From an uncultured Clostridia bacterium (GTDB taxonomy: Bacteria; Bacillota; Clostridia; Lachnospirales; Lachnospiraceae), in the NCBI GenBank assembly GCA_946186175.1, contig CAMHMG010000202.1, positions 1 through 5,481 of the forward strand: a stretch of 5,481 nt of DNA, read 5' to 3'. This document shows positions 1 through 4,823 of this stretch, piece after piece; the stretch's first letter is position 1, and each line of letters starts with the position of its first letter. The translations under genes and the position numbers were made by a program. The notes beneath the pieces are model-generated. The model was given only the letters and a program-made list of their open reading frames with translations, was not told the origin of the DNA and did not search any database.

Positions 1-30
1 ATGAAGCATAGCTGAATAGATACTATAATT
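1..30 (+). repeat. 29-bp dispersed repeat, left copy
   Basis: Bases 1-30 align with 5354-5382 in the same orientation. The first 23 positions match at 20 (differences at 7, 10 and 16), then the block ATAATT matches after a one-base gap. The similarity stops at base 30. It may extend left of the window, which starts exactly at the repeat. Both copies are intergenic. The function is unknown. Confidence 0.6.
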
Positions 31-47
31 GTTATTGAATATAGTAT
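20..47. repeat. AT-rich inverted repeat (hairpin)
   Basis: ATACTATA (20-27) and TATAGTAT (40-47) are perfect 8-bp complementary arms around a 12-nt loop. The stem is weak (one G-C pair) and has no T-run on either side, so it is not a convincing terminator. It partly overlaps the left copy of the 29-bp repeat, but the right copy lacks this inverted repeat. Confidence 0.4.
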
Positions 48-68
48 GTGAATAGAAAATCAAATATA

Positions 69-87
69 TTCGTATGAATAATACGAA
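69..87. repeat. Short inverted repeat beside terminator
   Basis: TTCGTAT (69-75) and ATACGAA (81-87) are perfect 7-bp arms with a 5-nt loop. On the minus strand this hairpin begins right at the U-tract of the terminator at 86-131. It could be a backup hairpin or a 3'-end stabiliser. This is seen in sequence only. Confidence 0.4.
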
Positions 88-131
88 AAGCGACCGGATA
101 CTACCACCTGAGGTAATATAAATCCGGCCGC
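86..131 (-). terminator. Intrinsic terminator of the 77-aa gene
   Basis: Read on the minus strand, GCGGCCGGAT (131-122) pairs with ATCCGGTCGC (99-90) as a 10-bp stem with one G-U pair. The 22-nt loop can itself fold (TACC/GGTA or ACCT/AGGT). A TTTT run follows at 89-86. It lies 37 bases beyond the stop of the leftward gene at 168-401, as expected for its terminator. The plus strand has no T-run after the stem. Confidence 0.8.
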
Positions 132-167
132 CCTTAAAATCAATTATTAAAATGTAAGATGGAAGGA

Positions 168-401
168 TCAGGGATCGAGAGGAGTCATCTTAAGTCCCTT
201 ATACATCTTATTAAAGAAACTCATCTCATCCTGATATAGGACGTATCCTCTTGGACCATCTTTGACAATATAAGCATACTTAGTTTTCTGAACATTCATG
301 TATAATACTTCGTCAACATTAAGTTCTTTCGCCTTTGCTTTAGCTGTATATACATTCAGTGGCTCAAGCTTATATTTCTTGATCGCTTGCTCTACTGTCA
401 T
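168..401 (-). CDS. Unrecognised 77-aa protein
   Basis: I do not recognise this family. The start at 401 is chosen because GGGGGTG lies six bases upstream; a longer reading from 440 adds 13 residues without a good ribosome site. The product is small, soluble-looking and basic, with no signal peptide or membrane segment. It opens with a likely helix (TVEQAIKKYKL, residues 2-12). A second Ala/Lys-rich stretch (YTAKAKAKELNVDEVLY) follows. The middle, YAYIVKDGPRGYVLYQDE, looks like a beta hairpin with a Gly-Pro-Arg-Gly turn, and the tail is FFNKMYKGLKMTPLDP. It has a strong promoter (476-504), a good ribosome site and its own terminator, so it is very probably a real, monocistronic gene. It diverges from queH, but nothing in the sequence links the two functionally. 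Confidence 0.75.
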   Translation of the reverse strand: MTVEQAIKKYKLEPLNVYTAKAKAKELNVDEVLYMNVQKTKYAYIVKDGPRGYVLYQDEMSFFNKMYKGLKMTPLDP

Positions 402-407
402 TAAATT

Positions 408-414
408 CACCCCC
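408..414 (-). promoter_or_regulatory. Ribosome binding site deciding start at 401
   Basis: On the minus strand GGGGGTG is followed by six bases (AATTTA) and ATG. This purine-rich site supports the internal Met over the upstream Met at 440. Confidence 0.7.
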
Positions 415-470
415 GTAAAATTGAATTGACAAATGAACATAATACATACATAATTATATTAGTCTATCTG

Positions 471-499
471 TTTATAGTATATTTTCAATTCGGTATAAA
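471..499 (+). promoter_or_regulatory. Candidate promoter for queH-fabV
   Basis: TTTATA (471-476) and TATAAA (494-499) are 17 bases apart on the plus strand. The -35 is weak (4 of 6) and the region is AT-rich, so this could be chance. No better pair was found in 402-584. If real, it lies almost entirely on top of the opposing promoter at 476-504, and the queH leader would be about 80 nt. Confidence 0.35.
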
Positions 500-504
500 G
501 TCAA
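476..504 (-). promoter_or_regulatory. Sigma-A-type promoter for the 77-aa gene
   Basis: On the minus strand TTGACT (504-499) and TATACT (481-476) are separated by exactly 17 bases; each hexamer is one base off consensus. Transcription would begin near 469, giving a leader of about 68 nt before the ATG at 401. Confidence 0.7.
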
Positions 505-584
505 TTAGCAATGTTGCACAAATGCTTACGGAAATCTTTTGAGGATAGAAAATGTATTCATTAATACTTTTTTAGAGGTGTGAA

Positions 585-1244
585 ATGGAAGGAAATGTCA
601 ATTTTCAACTTATAATGGATAAAGAATTGAATACCATTTGGTCAGAAATTAATAATGGCAATGCCCTGCCTTCTTTATTACTTCACGGGTGCTGTGCTCC
701 GTGTTCTTCTTATGTCTTGGAATATCTTAACAGATATTTTTCGATAACAAGTTTTTTTTATAATCCCAATATTTCTGAAGAGGCAGAGTATATCAAGCGT
801 GTAAATGAACTGGAAAGGCTAATTAAAGAATTGCCTGTGGAGAATGATGTTAATTTGTTAAAGGGGCGTTATGATCCACAAGAATTTGACAGAGCGGTTT
901 CGGGTCTTGAGAATCTTGGAGAGAGAAGCAGACGCTGTTATAGCTGCTATGAATTAAGAATGGAAGAAACCGTCAAGGTAGCGGTGAAAGAGGGATTTGA
1001 TTATTTTACGACGACTCTTTCAATCAGTCCTCATAAAAATGCAAGGTGGATTAACGAGATTGGAGAGAGGTTAGGAAAAGAGTATGGTGTAAAATATCTG
1101 TACGCGGATTTTAAGAAACGTAACGGATATAAAAGGTCTATAGAATTGTCAAAAGAGTATGGCCTGTACCGGCAGGATTACTGTGGGTGTAAATATAGTA
1201 AAGCAGAGAGTAATAACATCAAAGCGGGAGGACATGAATTGTGA
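585..1244 (+). CDS. queH: Epoxyqueuosine reductase QueH
   Basis: QueH reduces epoxyqueuosine to queuosine at the wobble base of GUN tRNAs, the last step of queuosine synthesis, as a non-homologous alternative to QueG. It is a cytosolic iron/iron-sulfur enzyme. The 219-aa protein carries the family signatures in order: LLLHGCCAPCSS (residues 31-42, Cys36, Cys37, Cys40), RRCYSCYELRM (116-126, Cys118, Cys121), FTTTLSISPHKN (141-152), FKKRNGYKRS (176-185) and YGLYRQDYCGC (192-202, Cys200, Cys202). The metal-binding cysteines expected for the family are therefore present and the gene looks intact. Length and N-terminus (VNFQ..MDKEL) fit the family. The ATG at 585 is preceded by AGAGGTG at 574-580. 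The stop TGA overlaps the GTG start of fabV (GTGA, 1241-1244), implying one mRNA and translational coupling. No queuosine synthesis genes are adjacent. Confidence 0.95.
   Translation: MEGNVNFQLIMDKELNTIWSEINNGNALPSLLLHGCCAPCSSYVLEYLNRYFSITSFFYNPNISEEAEYIKRVNELERLIKELPVENDVNLLKGRYDPQEFDRAVSGLENLGERSRRCYSCYELRMEETVKVAVKEGFDYFTTTLSISPHKNARWINEIGERLGKEYGVKYLYADFKKRNGYKRSIELSKEYGLYRQDYCGCKYSKAESNNIKAGGHEL
1226..1231 (+). promoter_or_regulatory. Ribosome binding site for GTG start of fabV
   Basis: GGGAGG lies inside the last codons of queH, nine bases before the GTG at 1241. An ATG at 1234 is nearer but out of frame with fabV, so the GTG is the start; its N-terminus (MIVEPKVKGFICTTAHPKGC) matches the conserved family opening. 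Confidence 0.8.
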
Positions 1245-2404
1245 TTGTAGAACCAAAAGTTAAAGGATTCATTTGTACAACAGCTCATCCAAAGGGATGT
1301 GAGAAAAATGTAGAAAGACAGATTGAATACGTCAAGAAAATGGGAAGCTTTAACGGAGCTAAGAAAGTTCTGGTGATAGGAGCATCGACGGGATACGGTC
1401 TTGCGTCGAGAATTACGGCAGCATTTGGTATGGGTGCGGCTACGATAGGAGTCTCATTTGAAAAAGAGGCAACCGGAAAGAGAACGGCTACACCGGGTTA
1501 TTATAACAATAAAGCTTTTGATAAAATGGCTGGTGAGAATGGATTATACTCAAAAACTATTAACGGAGATGCTTTTTCTAAGTCCGTTAAAGATGAAGTT
1601 ATAGATATAATTAAGAGTGACCTGGACAAAGTGGATATGGTGGTATATTCACTTGCGGCACCGAGAAGAACAACCCAAGATGGCGAGACTTATACATCTG
1701 CATTAAAAACTGTTGGGGAAGCATTTACTCAAAAGAATTGGAATCTGAGGGATAATACTATAGGTGAAGCAACTATTTCTGTTGCGGATGATAATGAAAT
1801 ATTGTCCACGATTAAAGTTATGGGTGGAGAAGACTGGAAGGATTGGATTAGCGCTCTGGTCTCTGCTGATGTAATAGAGGATAATGCAGTGACAATTGCA
1901 TATTCATATATTGGACCTAAGCTTACGTATCCAATATATCATGAAGGTACTATTGGAAAAGCCAAAGCTCATGTTGCAAAAACTGCAGAGGAGATTACTA
2001 AGGAATATGATGACAAAGGAATCAAAGCTTATGTCTCAGTCAATAAGGCCTTAGTGACGCAGGCGAGTGCTGCAATACCTGTTGTACCATTATATTTGTC
2101 AATTCTTTATAAGGTGATGAAGGAAAAAAATATACACGAAGGTTGTATTGAACAGATGTACAGATTGTTTCACGATAAGGTATATGAAGGTGAATCAGTC
2201 ATGATCGAGAATGATGGTATGATCCATGTTGATGATCTTGAGATGAGACAGGATGTTCAGGATGAGGTTATGGATACTTGGGAGAAGATAGGCAGTGACA
2301 ATCTCATGAATCTTGCTGATACAGAGGGCTACTGGATGGATTTCTATAATATGTTCGGTTTCAAGCTTGATGATGTGGATTATGCGGAAGATGTAGAAGT
2401 GTAG
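1241..2404 (+). CDS. fabV: FabV/Ter-type NADH-dependent enoyl reductase
   Basis: This enzyme reduces the trans-2 double bond of enoyl-ACP (FabV, last step of fatty acid elongation) or of enoyl-CoA such as crotonyl-CoA (Ter), using NADH. The 387-aa protein is a full-length member of the enlarged short-chain dehydrogenase family (usually about 400 aa). The conserved opening FICTTAHPKGC spans residues 10-20. The Rossmann loop is VIGASTGYG (45-53), and Glu74 in SFEK sits where NADH-preferring members have an acidic residue. YSLAAPRR is at 136-143. AYSYIGP and TYPIYHEGTIGKAK follow, with the catalytic Yx8K pair at Tyr233 and Lys242. The GTG start overlaps the queH stop by four bases. FabV enzymes are known to be little affected by triclosan. 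The motifs do not tell ACP from CoA preference; in a fermentative Firmicute either fatty acid synthesis or butyrate formation is possible. Confidence 0.93.
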   Translation: MIVEPKVKGFICTTAHPKGCEKNVERQIEYVKKMGSFNGAKKVLVIGASTGYGLASRITAAFGMGAATIGVSFEKEATGKRTATPGYYNNKAFDKMAGENGLYSKTINGDAFSKSVKDEVIDIIKSDLDKVDMVVYSLAAPRRTTQDGETYTSALKTVGEAFTQKNWNLRDNTIGEATISVADDNEILSTIKVMGGEDWKDWISALVSADVIEDNAVTIAYSYIGPKLTYPIYHEGTIGKAKAHVAKTAEEITKEYDDKGIKAYVSVNKALVTQASAAIPVVPLYLSILYKVMKEKNIHEGCIEQMYRLFHDKVYEGESVMIENDGMIHVDDLEMRQDVQDEVMDTWEKIGSDNLMNLADTEGYWMDFYNMFGFKLDDVDYAEDVEV

Positions 2405-2456
2405 ATGTACGCACAAAGGATTTATAAGTGATTTTAGGTTTAATAAGGTATTAAAG

Positions 2457-2487
2457 AAAAAAGCCGCAGCATTTCCTACTGCGGCTT
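2457..2487 (-). terminator. Terminator between converging fabV and tetR
   Basis: AAGCCGCAG (2461-2469) and CTGCGGCTT (2479-2487) form a perfect 9-bp stem with a 9-nt loop. On the minus strand it is followed by an uninterrupted run of six T (2462-2457), a strong terminator for tetR 35 bases beyond its stop. On the plus strand the stem is followed by only ATATCTTG, so termination of queH-fabV there would be weaker though still possible. Confidence 0.82.
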
Positions 2488-2521
2488 ATATCTTGATTAT
2501 TAATTATTTGATATTAATATT

Positions 2522-3184
2522 CTATCTGTATGATACAGCTACTTGAAAATTTTGTTTGACCTCGCATGTAATCAGATCAGCTAACTGGAATGCCGAGTCT
2601 GTGAGCTCTTTGATGTCTTCTGCTGATACACCTGCATATCTTAATGCAAAGTCGATATAATGTCTTGCCATGTCATCAGGAGATAACAGGTTCTCCTTAA
2701 GACAGCTGATAAGTCTGAATCGGATAGCAGCCATACTGTTGCTTATAAGATCGATCGTTGTGTCATCCATCTTGGAATATGCTTCGTTCAATCCGGATAA
2801 TATAGCTTTCTCCTGATCAATATCATACAGTATATCAGAGTTCTCACTTATTAGATCACTAACAAATTCAACAAGATGTTTGTTGGCAAATAAACGGTAA
2901 AAGATGATCAAATTAAATGCACTGGCAAGATCATCCGATAATTCATTGATATCTAACAATTCATCTGCTTCATTCCTTGATGTTGATATTATCTCGTTAT
3001 ATACTGCAACTGCAAGAGCGAGTTTGTTGTTGAAATGATAAGGTATAAGTGCTCTATTGATATTAAGATAAGTGCTTATGTCATTATAAGTTGTATCCTT
3101 GTAACCATTCTTGTAGAAAAGCTTGCGACTTCCTTTGAGAATAGCAGCTTTGGTCTTGTCCCCCACAATATATGTTCCTGCCAT
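2522..3184 (-). CDS. TetR/AcrR-family transcriptional regulator
   Basis: This is a predicted one-component DNA-binding regulator of 220 aa, typical for TetR proteins. The start at 3184 is supported by AAGGAGGG five bases upstream; a reading from 3253 would add 23 residues, lacks a ribosome site and would begin on the -35 hexamer of its own promoter. The N-terminal helix-turn-helix spans about residues 10-57: ILKGSRKLFYKNGYKDTTYNDI, then YLNINRALIPYHFNNKLALA, with the family's characteristic turn and the aromatic-His-Phe-x-x-Lys element at Tyr49-Lys54. The C-terminal two thirds is a helical ligand-binding/dimerisation domain with no recognisable ligand signature. It diverges from the HExxH gene at 3337 and shares its promoter region, so autoregulation and control of that gene are the natural inference. 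A single Cys in CLKENLL and one in ITCEVK are not an obvious metal site. Confidence 0.9.
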   Translation of the reverse strand: MAGTYIVGDKTKAAILKGSRKLFYKNGYKDTTYNDISTYLNINRALIPYHFNNKLALAVAVYNEIISTSRNEADELLDINELSDDLASAFNLIIFYRLFANKHLVEFVSDLISENSDILYDIDQEKAILSGLNEAYSKMDDTTIDLISNSMAAIRFRLISCLKENLLSPDDMARHYIDFALRYAGVSAEDIKELTDSAFQLADLITCEVKQNFQVAVSYR

Positions 3185-3189
3185 ATAAA

Positions 3190-3197
3190 CCCTCCTT
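3190..3197 (-). promoter_or_regulatory. Ribosome binding site deciding tetR start
   Basis: AAGGAGGG on the minus strand is nearly perfectly complementary to the 16S 3' end and sits five bases before the ATG at 3184, fixing the start there. Confidence 0.85.
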
Positions 3198-3224
3198 GTA
3201 AAGTAATGTAAATAACTATAATCA

Positions 3225-3253
3225 ATTATATTCCATTTGTTTGATACTTGCAA
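3225..3253 (-). promoter_or_regulatory. tetR promoter (shared -35)
   Basis: On the minus strand TTGCAA (3253-3248) and a consensus TATAAT (3230-3225) are separated by exactly 17 bases. Transcription would start near 3218, leaving a leader of about 34 nt. The -35 hexamer is self-complementary and is also the -35 of the rightward promoter at 3248-3276. Confidence 0.75.
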
Positions 3254-3264
3254 GAATAACTTGC
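3246..3264. promoter_or_regulatory. Candidate TetR operator
   Basis: The palindrome CTTGCAAG (3247-3254) covers the shared -35 hexamer. ACTTGC occurs twice, at 3246-3251 and 3259-3264, a 13-bp step. TTGCAAG recurs at 3313-3319 in the leader of the rightward gene. TetR dimers usually bind palindromes within their own divergent promoter, so this is the likeliest operator. The assignment is inferred. Confidence 0.4.
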
Positions 3265-3276
3265 CTGTAGTATAAT
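3248..3276 (+). promoter_or_regulatory. Promoter of the HExxH gene (shared -35)
   Basis: TTGCAA (3248-3253) and a consensus TATAAT (3271-3276) are 17 bases apart. Transcription would start near 3283, leaving a leader of about 54 nt. It is the mirror image of the tetR promoter around a centre between 3250 and 3251. Confidence 0.78.
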
Positions 3277-3322
3277 AAATAATAATTATGTAACAATATG
3301 GTTGACGATTTTTTGCAAGCAG

Positions 3323-3329
3323 AAAGGAG
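3323..3329 (+). promoter_or_regulatory. Ribosome binding site deciding start at 3337
   Basis: AAAGGAG is seven bases before the ATG at 3337. The in-frame ATG at 3298 has only AT-rich sequence before it (AATAATTATGTAACAAT) and no ribosome site. Confidence 0.8.
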
Positions 3330-3336
3330 TGGTCAT

Positions 3337-3801
3337 ATGTTAGGTCCGGTTGGGATGAGCAACAGATATATTGTACCTGTTTCTAATGTCGATTATGTGA
3401 CACCGGTCAATGCGGATAACACTGTTGACAGCTCCGCGAGAGTCAAACCTATAGAGTGTCAGACGTGCAAGAATCGTAGATATCAGGATGGTTCTGACGA
3501 GATGGTTTCATTTAAGACCGGAGGGCATATAGATCCTGCGCAATCCTACGGGAAAGTAATGAGCCATGAGAAGGAGCATGTAGCTAACGCTATTGCTGAG
3601 GGCAATAAGGAGAACAAAGAATTGATGTCCGTTAGCGTCAGCCTTAAGACAGCAATATGTCCTGAATGTGGAAGAGCCTATGTTGCCGGCGGAACCACAA
3701 GAACACTTATGAAGACTTATGGCGACGATCCTTACAGCAAGAATCAGAAGTCTTTTGAAAGTGAAGCGACTAAGGGTAACAGGATCGATGCCAGCGCTTA
3801 G
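3337..3801 (+). CDS. HExxH protein with two CxxC pairs, putative zinc protein
   Basis: This 154-aa protein belongs to no family I can name with certainty. It has no signal peptide or membrane segment, so it is likely cytosolic. An N-terminal hydrophobic/polar segment (IVPVSNVDYVTPVN, residues 12-25) leads into ECQTCKNRRYQDGSDEMVSF (CxxC at Cys41/Cys44). Then come GGHIDP (62-67), VMSHEKEHVANAIAEG (74-89) with an exact HExxH at His77-His81, VSVSLKTAICPECGRAY (CxxC at Cys108/Cys111) and GGTTRT (118-123). The last 30 residues are polar and probably disordered. HExxH suggests a zincin-type metal site, and the two CxxC pairs could form a separate four-Cys zinc knot bracketing it. The arrangement recalls the SprA-related putative metallopeptidases (HExxH after a Gly-His-Ile segment), but that link is from memory and untested. 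The divergent TetR gene is its probable regulator. Confidence 0.8.
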   Translation: MLGPVGMSNRYIVPVSNVDYVTPVNADNTVDSSARVKPIECQTCKNRRYQDGSDEMVSFKTGGHIDPAQSYGKVMSHEKEHVANAIAEGNKENKELMSVSVSLKTAICPECGRAYVAGGTTRTLMKTYGDDPYSKNQKSFESEATKGNRIDASA

Positions 3802-3818
3802 AAGGTCAATGATAATAT

Positions 3819-3848
3819 TTGATAATTGAGATTGATGTGCCATATGAT
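3819..3848 (+). promoter_or_regulatory. Candidate thyA-folA promoter inside the hairpin
   Basis: TTGATA (3819-3824) and TATGAT (3843-3848), each one base off consensus, are 18 bases apart. The -10 hexamer covers the loop and top of the stem of the terminator-like hairpin at 3835-3859. A start near 3855 would give thyA a leader of about 32 nt. No other promoter fits in the 85 bases between the two genes. Confidence 0.45.
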
Positions 3849-3864
3849 ATATGGCACATTTGTT
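3835..3864 (+). terminator. Hairpin terminator of the HExxH gene
   Basis: ATGTGCCATAT (3835-3845) and ATATGGCACAT (3849-3859) form a perfect 11-bp stem with the loop GAT, followed by TTTGTT. It lies 33 bases after the stop at 3801. The U-tract is interrupted, so termination may be partial. The minus strand has no T-run, so it is directional. Confidence 0.6.
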
Positions 3865-3886
3865 GTGATAAGATTGGAGATTTAAT

Positions 3887-4735
3887 ATGAGTTACGCAGA
3901 TGATCTGTTTATAACAATGTGTACTGACATTATTGAGAATGGGTGTAGTACAGAGAATGAGAAGGTAAGACCTAAGTGGGAGGATGGGACGTTTGCTTAT
4001 ACGATCAAGAAGTTTGGTGTAGTCAATAGATATGATTTATCGAAAGAATTTCCTGCATTAACACTTAGAAAGACCTATGTCAAATCAGCAGTAGATGAGA
4101 TGCTCTGGATATGGCAGAAGAAATCTAACAATATCCATGACCTCAAGTCTCATATATGGGATGAGTGGGCTGATGAGGATGGCTCAATCGGTAAAGCCTA
4201 CGGATATCAGATGGGAGTAAAGCATAAGTATAATGAGGGAATGATGGATCAGGTAGACAGAGTGTTATATGATCTTAAGAACAATCCCTTTTCCAGAAGA
4301 ATAATGACTAACATATATGTGCATGCTGATCTTAGTGAGATGAATCTGTATCCCTGCGCCTATAGCATGACATTTAATGTTACTAAGAAACCGGGACATG
4401 ATAAGCTTACACTTAATGCAATACTTAACCAGCGTTCACAGGATGTATTGGCAGCTAATAACTGGAATGTAGTGCAGTATGCTGTTCTTGTATATATGTT
4501 CGCACAGGTAAGTGATATGGAACCCGGTGAACTGGTGCATGTAATAGCTGATGCACATATTTATGACAGACATATTGATATAGTTAAGGAACTGATCAAA
4601 CGACCGACATATCCGGCACCGAAGTTTTCACTTAATCCTGAAATTACAGATTTCTATGATTTTACCACGGAAGATATTACGATTGAGAATTATCAGGCGG
4701 GTGAACAGGTTAAGAACATTCCGATAGCAGTATGA
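3887..4735 (+). CDS. thyA: Thymidylate synthase ThyA
   Basis: ThyA makes dTMP from dUMP using 5,10-methylene-tetrahydrofolate, which is oxidised to dihydrofolate. The 282-aa protein is full length (264 in E. coli). Seen in order: Glu71 in DEMLWIW, IWDEWADEDG (90-99), the phosphate-binding Arg137-Arg138 pair in PFSRR, catalytic Cys157 in LYPCAYS, LNQRSQD with Arg183 and Asp186, Asn194 in WNVVQYA, and His224/Tyr226 in DAHIYDRH. The residue after the nucleophile is Ala, not the His of the common Pro-Pro-Cys-His form; I recall Leu-Tyr-Pro-Cys-Ala in some Firmicute/phage-type ThyA, so this is a subgroup trait rather than damage. The ATG has GGAG seven bases upstream (3876-3879). folA follows after 88 bases with no strong terminator between, making an operon that recycles dihydrofolate. 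Confidence 0.96.
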   Translation: MSYADDLFITMCTDIIENGCSTENEKVRPKWEDGTFAYTIKKFGVVNRYDLSKEFPALTLRKTYVKSAVDEMLWIWQKKSNNIHDLKSHIWDEWADEDGSIGKAYGYQMGVKHKYNEGMMDQVDRVLYDLKNNPFSRRIMTNIYVHADLSEMNLYPCAYSMTFNVTKKPGHDKLTLNAILNQRSQDVLAANNWNVVQYAVLVYMFAQVSDMEPGELVHVIADAHIYDRHIDIVKELIKRPTYPAPKFSLNPEITDFYDFTTEDITIENYQAGEQVKNIPIAV

Positions 4736-4745
4736 TTAAAGGTTA

Positions 4746-4772
4746 TGTTGTTATGATTTGTCATGTTCAACA
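4746..4772 (+). other. Weak hairpin in the thyA-folA gap
   Basis: TGTTG (4746-4750) pairs with CAACA (4768-4772), and inside it ATGA (4753-4756) with TCAT (4761-4764). The stem is AT-rich with an uneven internal loop and no T-run follows, so it should not stop transcription into folA. It might mark an mRNA processing site; this is speculative. Confidence 0.25.
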
Positions 4773-4823
4773 GCTTACAGAAATTGATTCGTTTAGATAT
4801 ATGTAATAGAAAGAGGTACGAAT

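Noticed and set aside
402..440. N-terminal extension of the small gene to a Met at 440
   Set aside because: The extension would read through the ribosome site GGGGGTG at 408-414, which correctly serves the Met at 401; nothing comparable precedes 440.
2195..2416. Antisense open frame over the end of fabV
   Set aside because: It lies opposite a conserved FabV C-terminus, shows a low-complexity Ile/His-rich product and has no ribosome site; it is a shadow of the real gene.
2499..2520. AT-only palindromes (ATTAAT, ATATTAATAT) after tetR
   Set aside because: Short A/T palindromes are frequent by chance in this composition and lie in a 3' gap already explained by the terminator.
3185..3253. N-terminal extension of the TetR protein to 3253
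   Set aside because: It would place coding sequence over the tetR promoter and over the AAGGAGGG ribosome site; TetR helix-turn-helix domains normally begin within 10-15 residues of the start, as they do from 3184.
3298..3336. Start of the HExxH protein at ATG 3298
   Set aside because: No ribosome site precedes it, whereas AAAGGAG is well placed for the ATG at 3337.
3508..3843. Antisense open frame over the HExxH gene
   Set aside because: It runs opposite the CxxC/HExxH coding region with no ribosome site, and its start lies in the terminator hairpin.
4736..4823. Separate folA promoter in the thyA-folA gap
   Set aside because: TTGTCA (4758-4763) and TTGATT (4784-4789) have no -10 box at acceptable spacing; the nearest TAGAAA is too close to the start codon.
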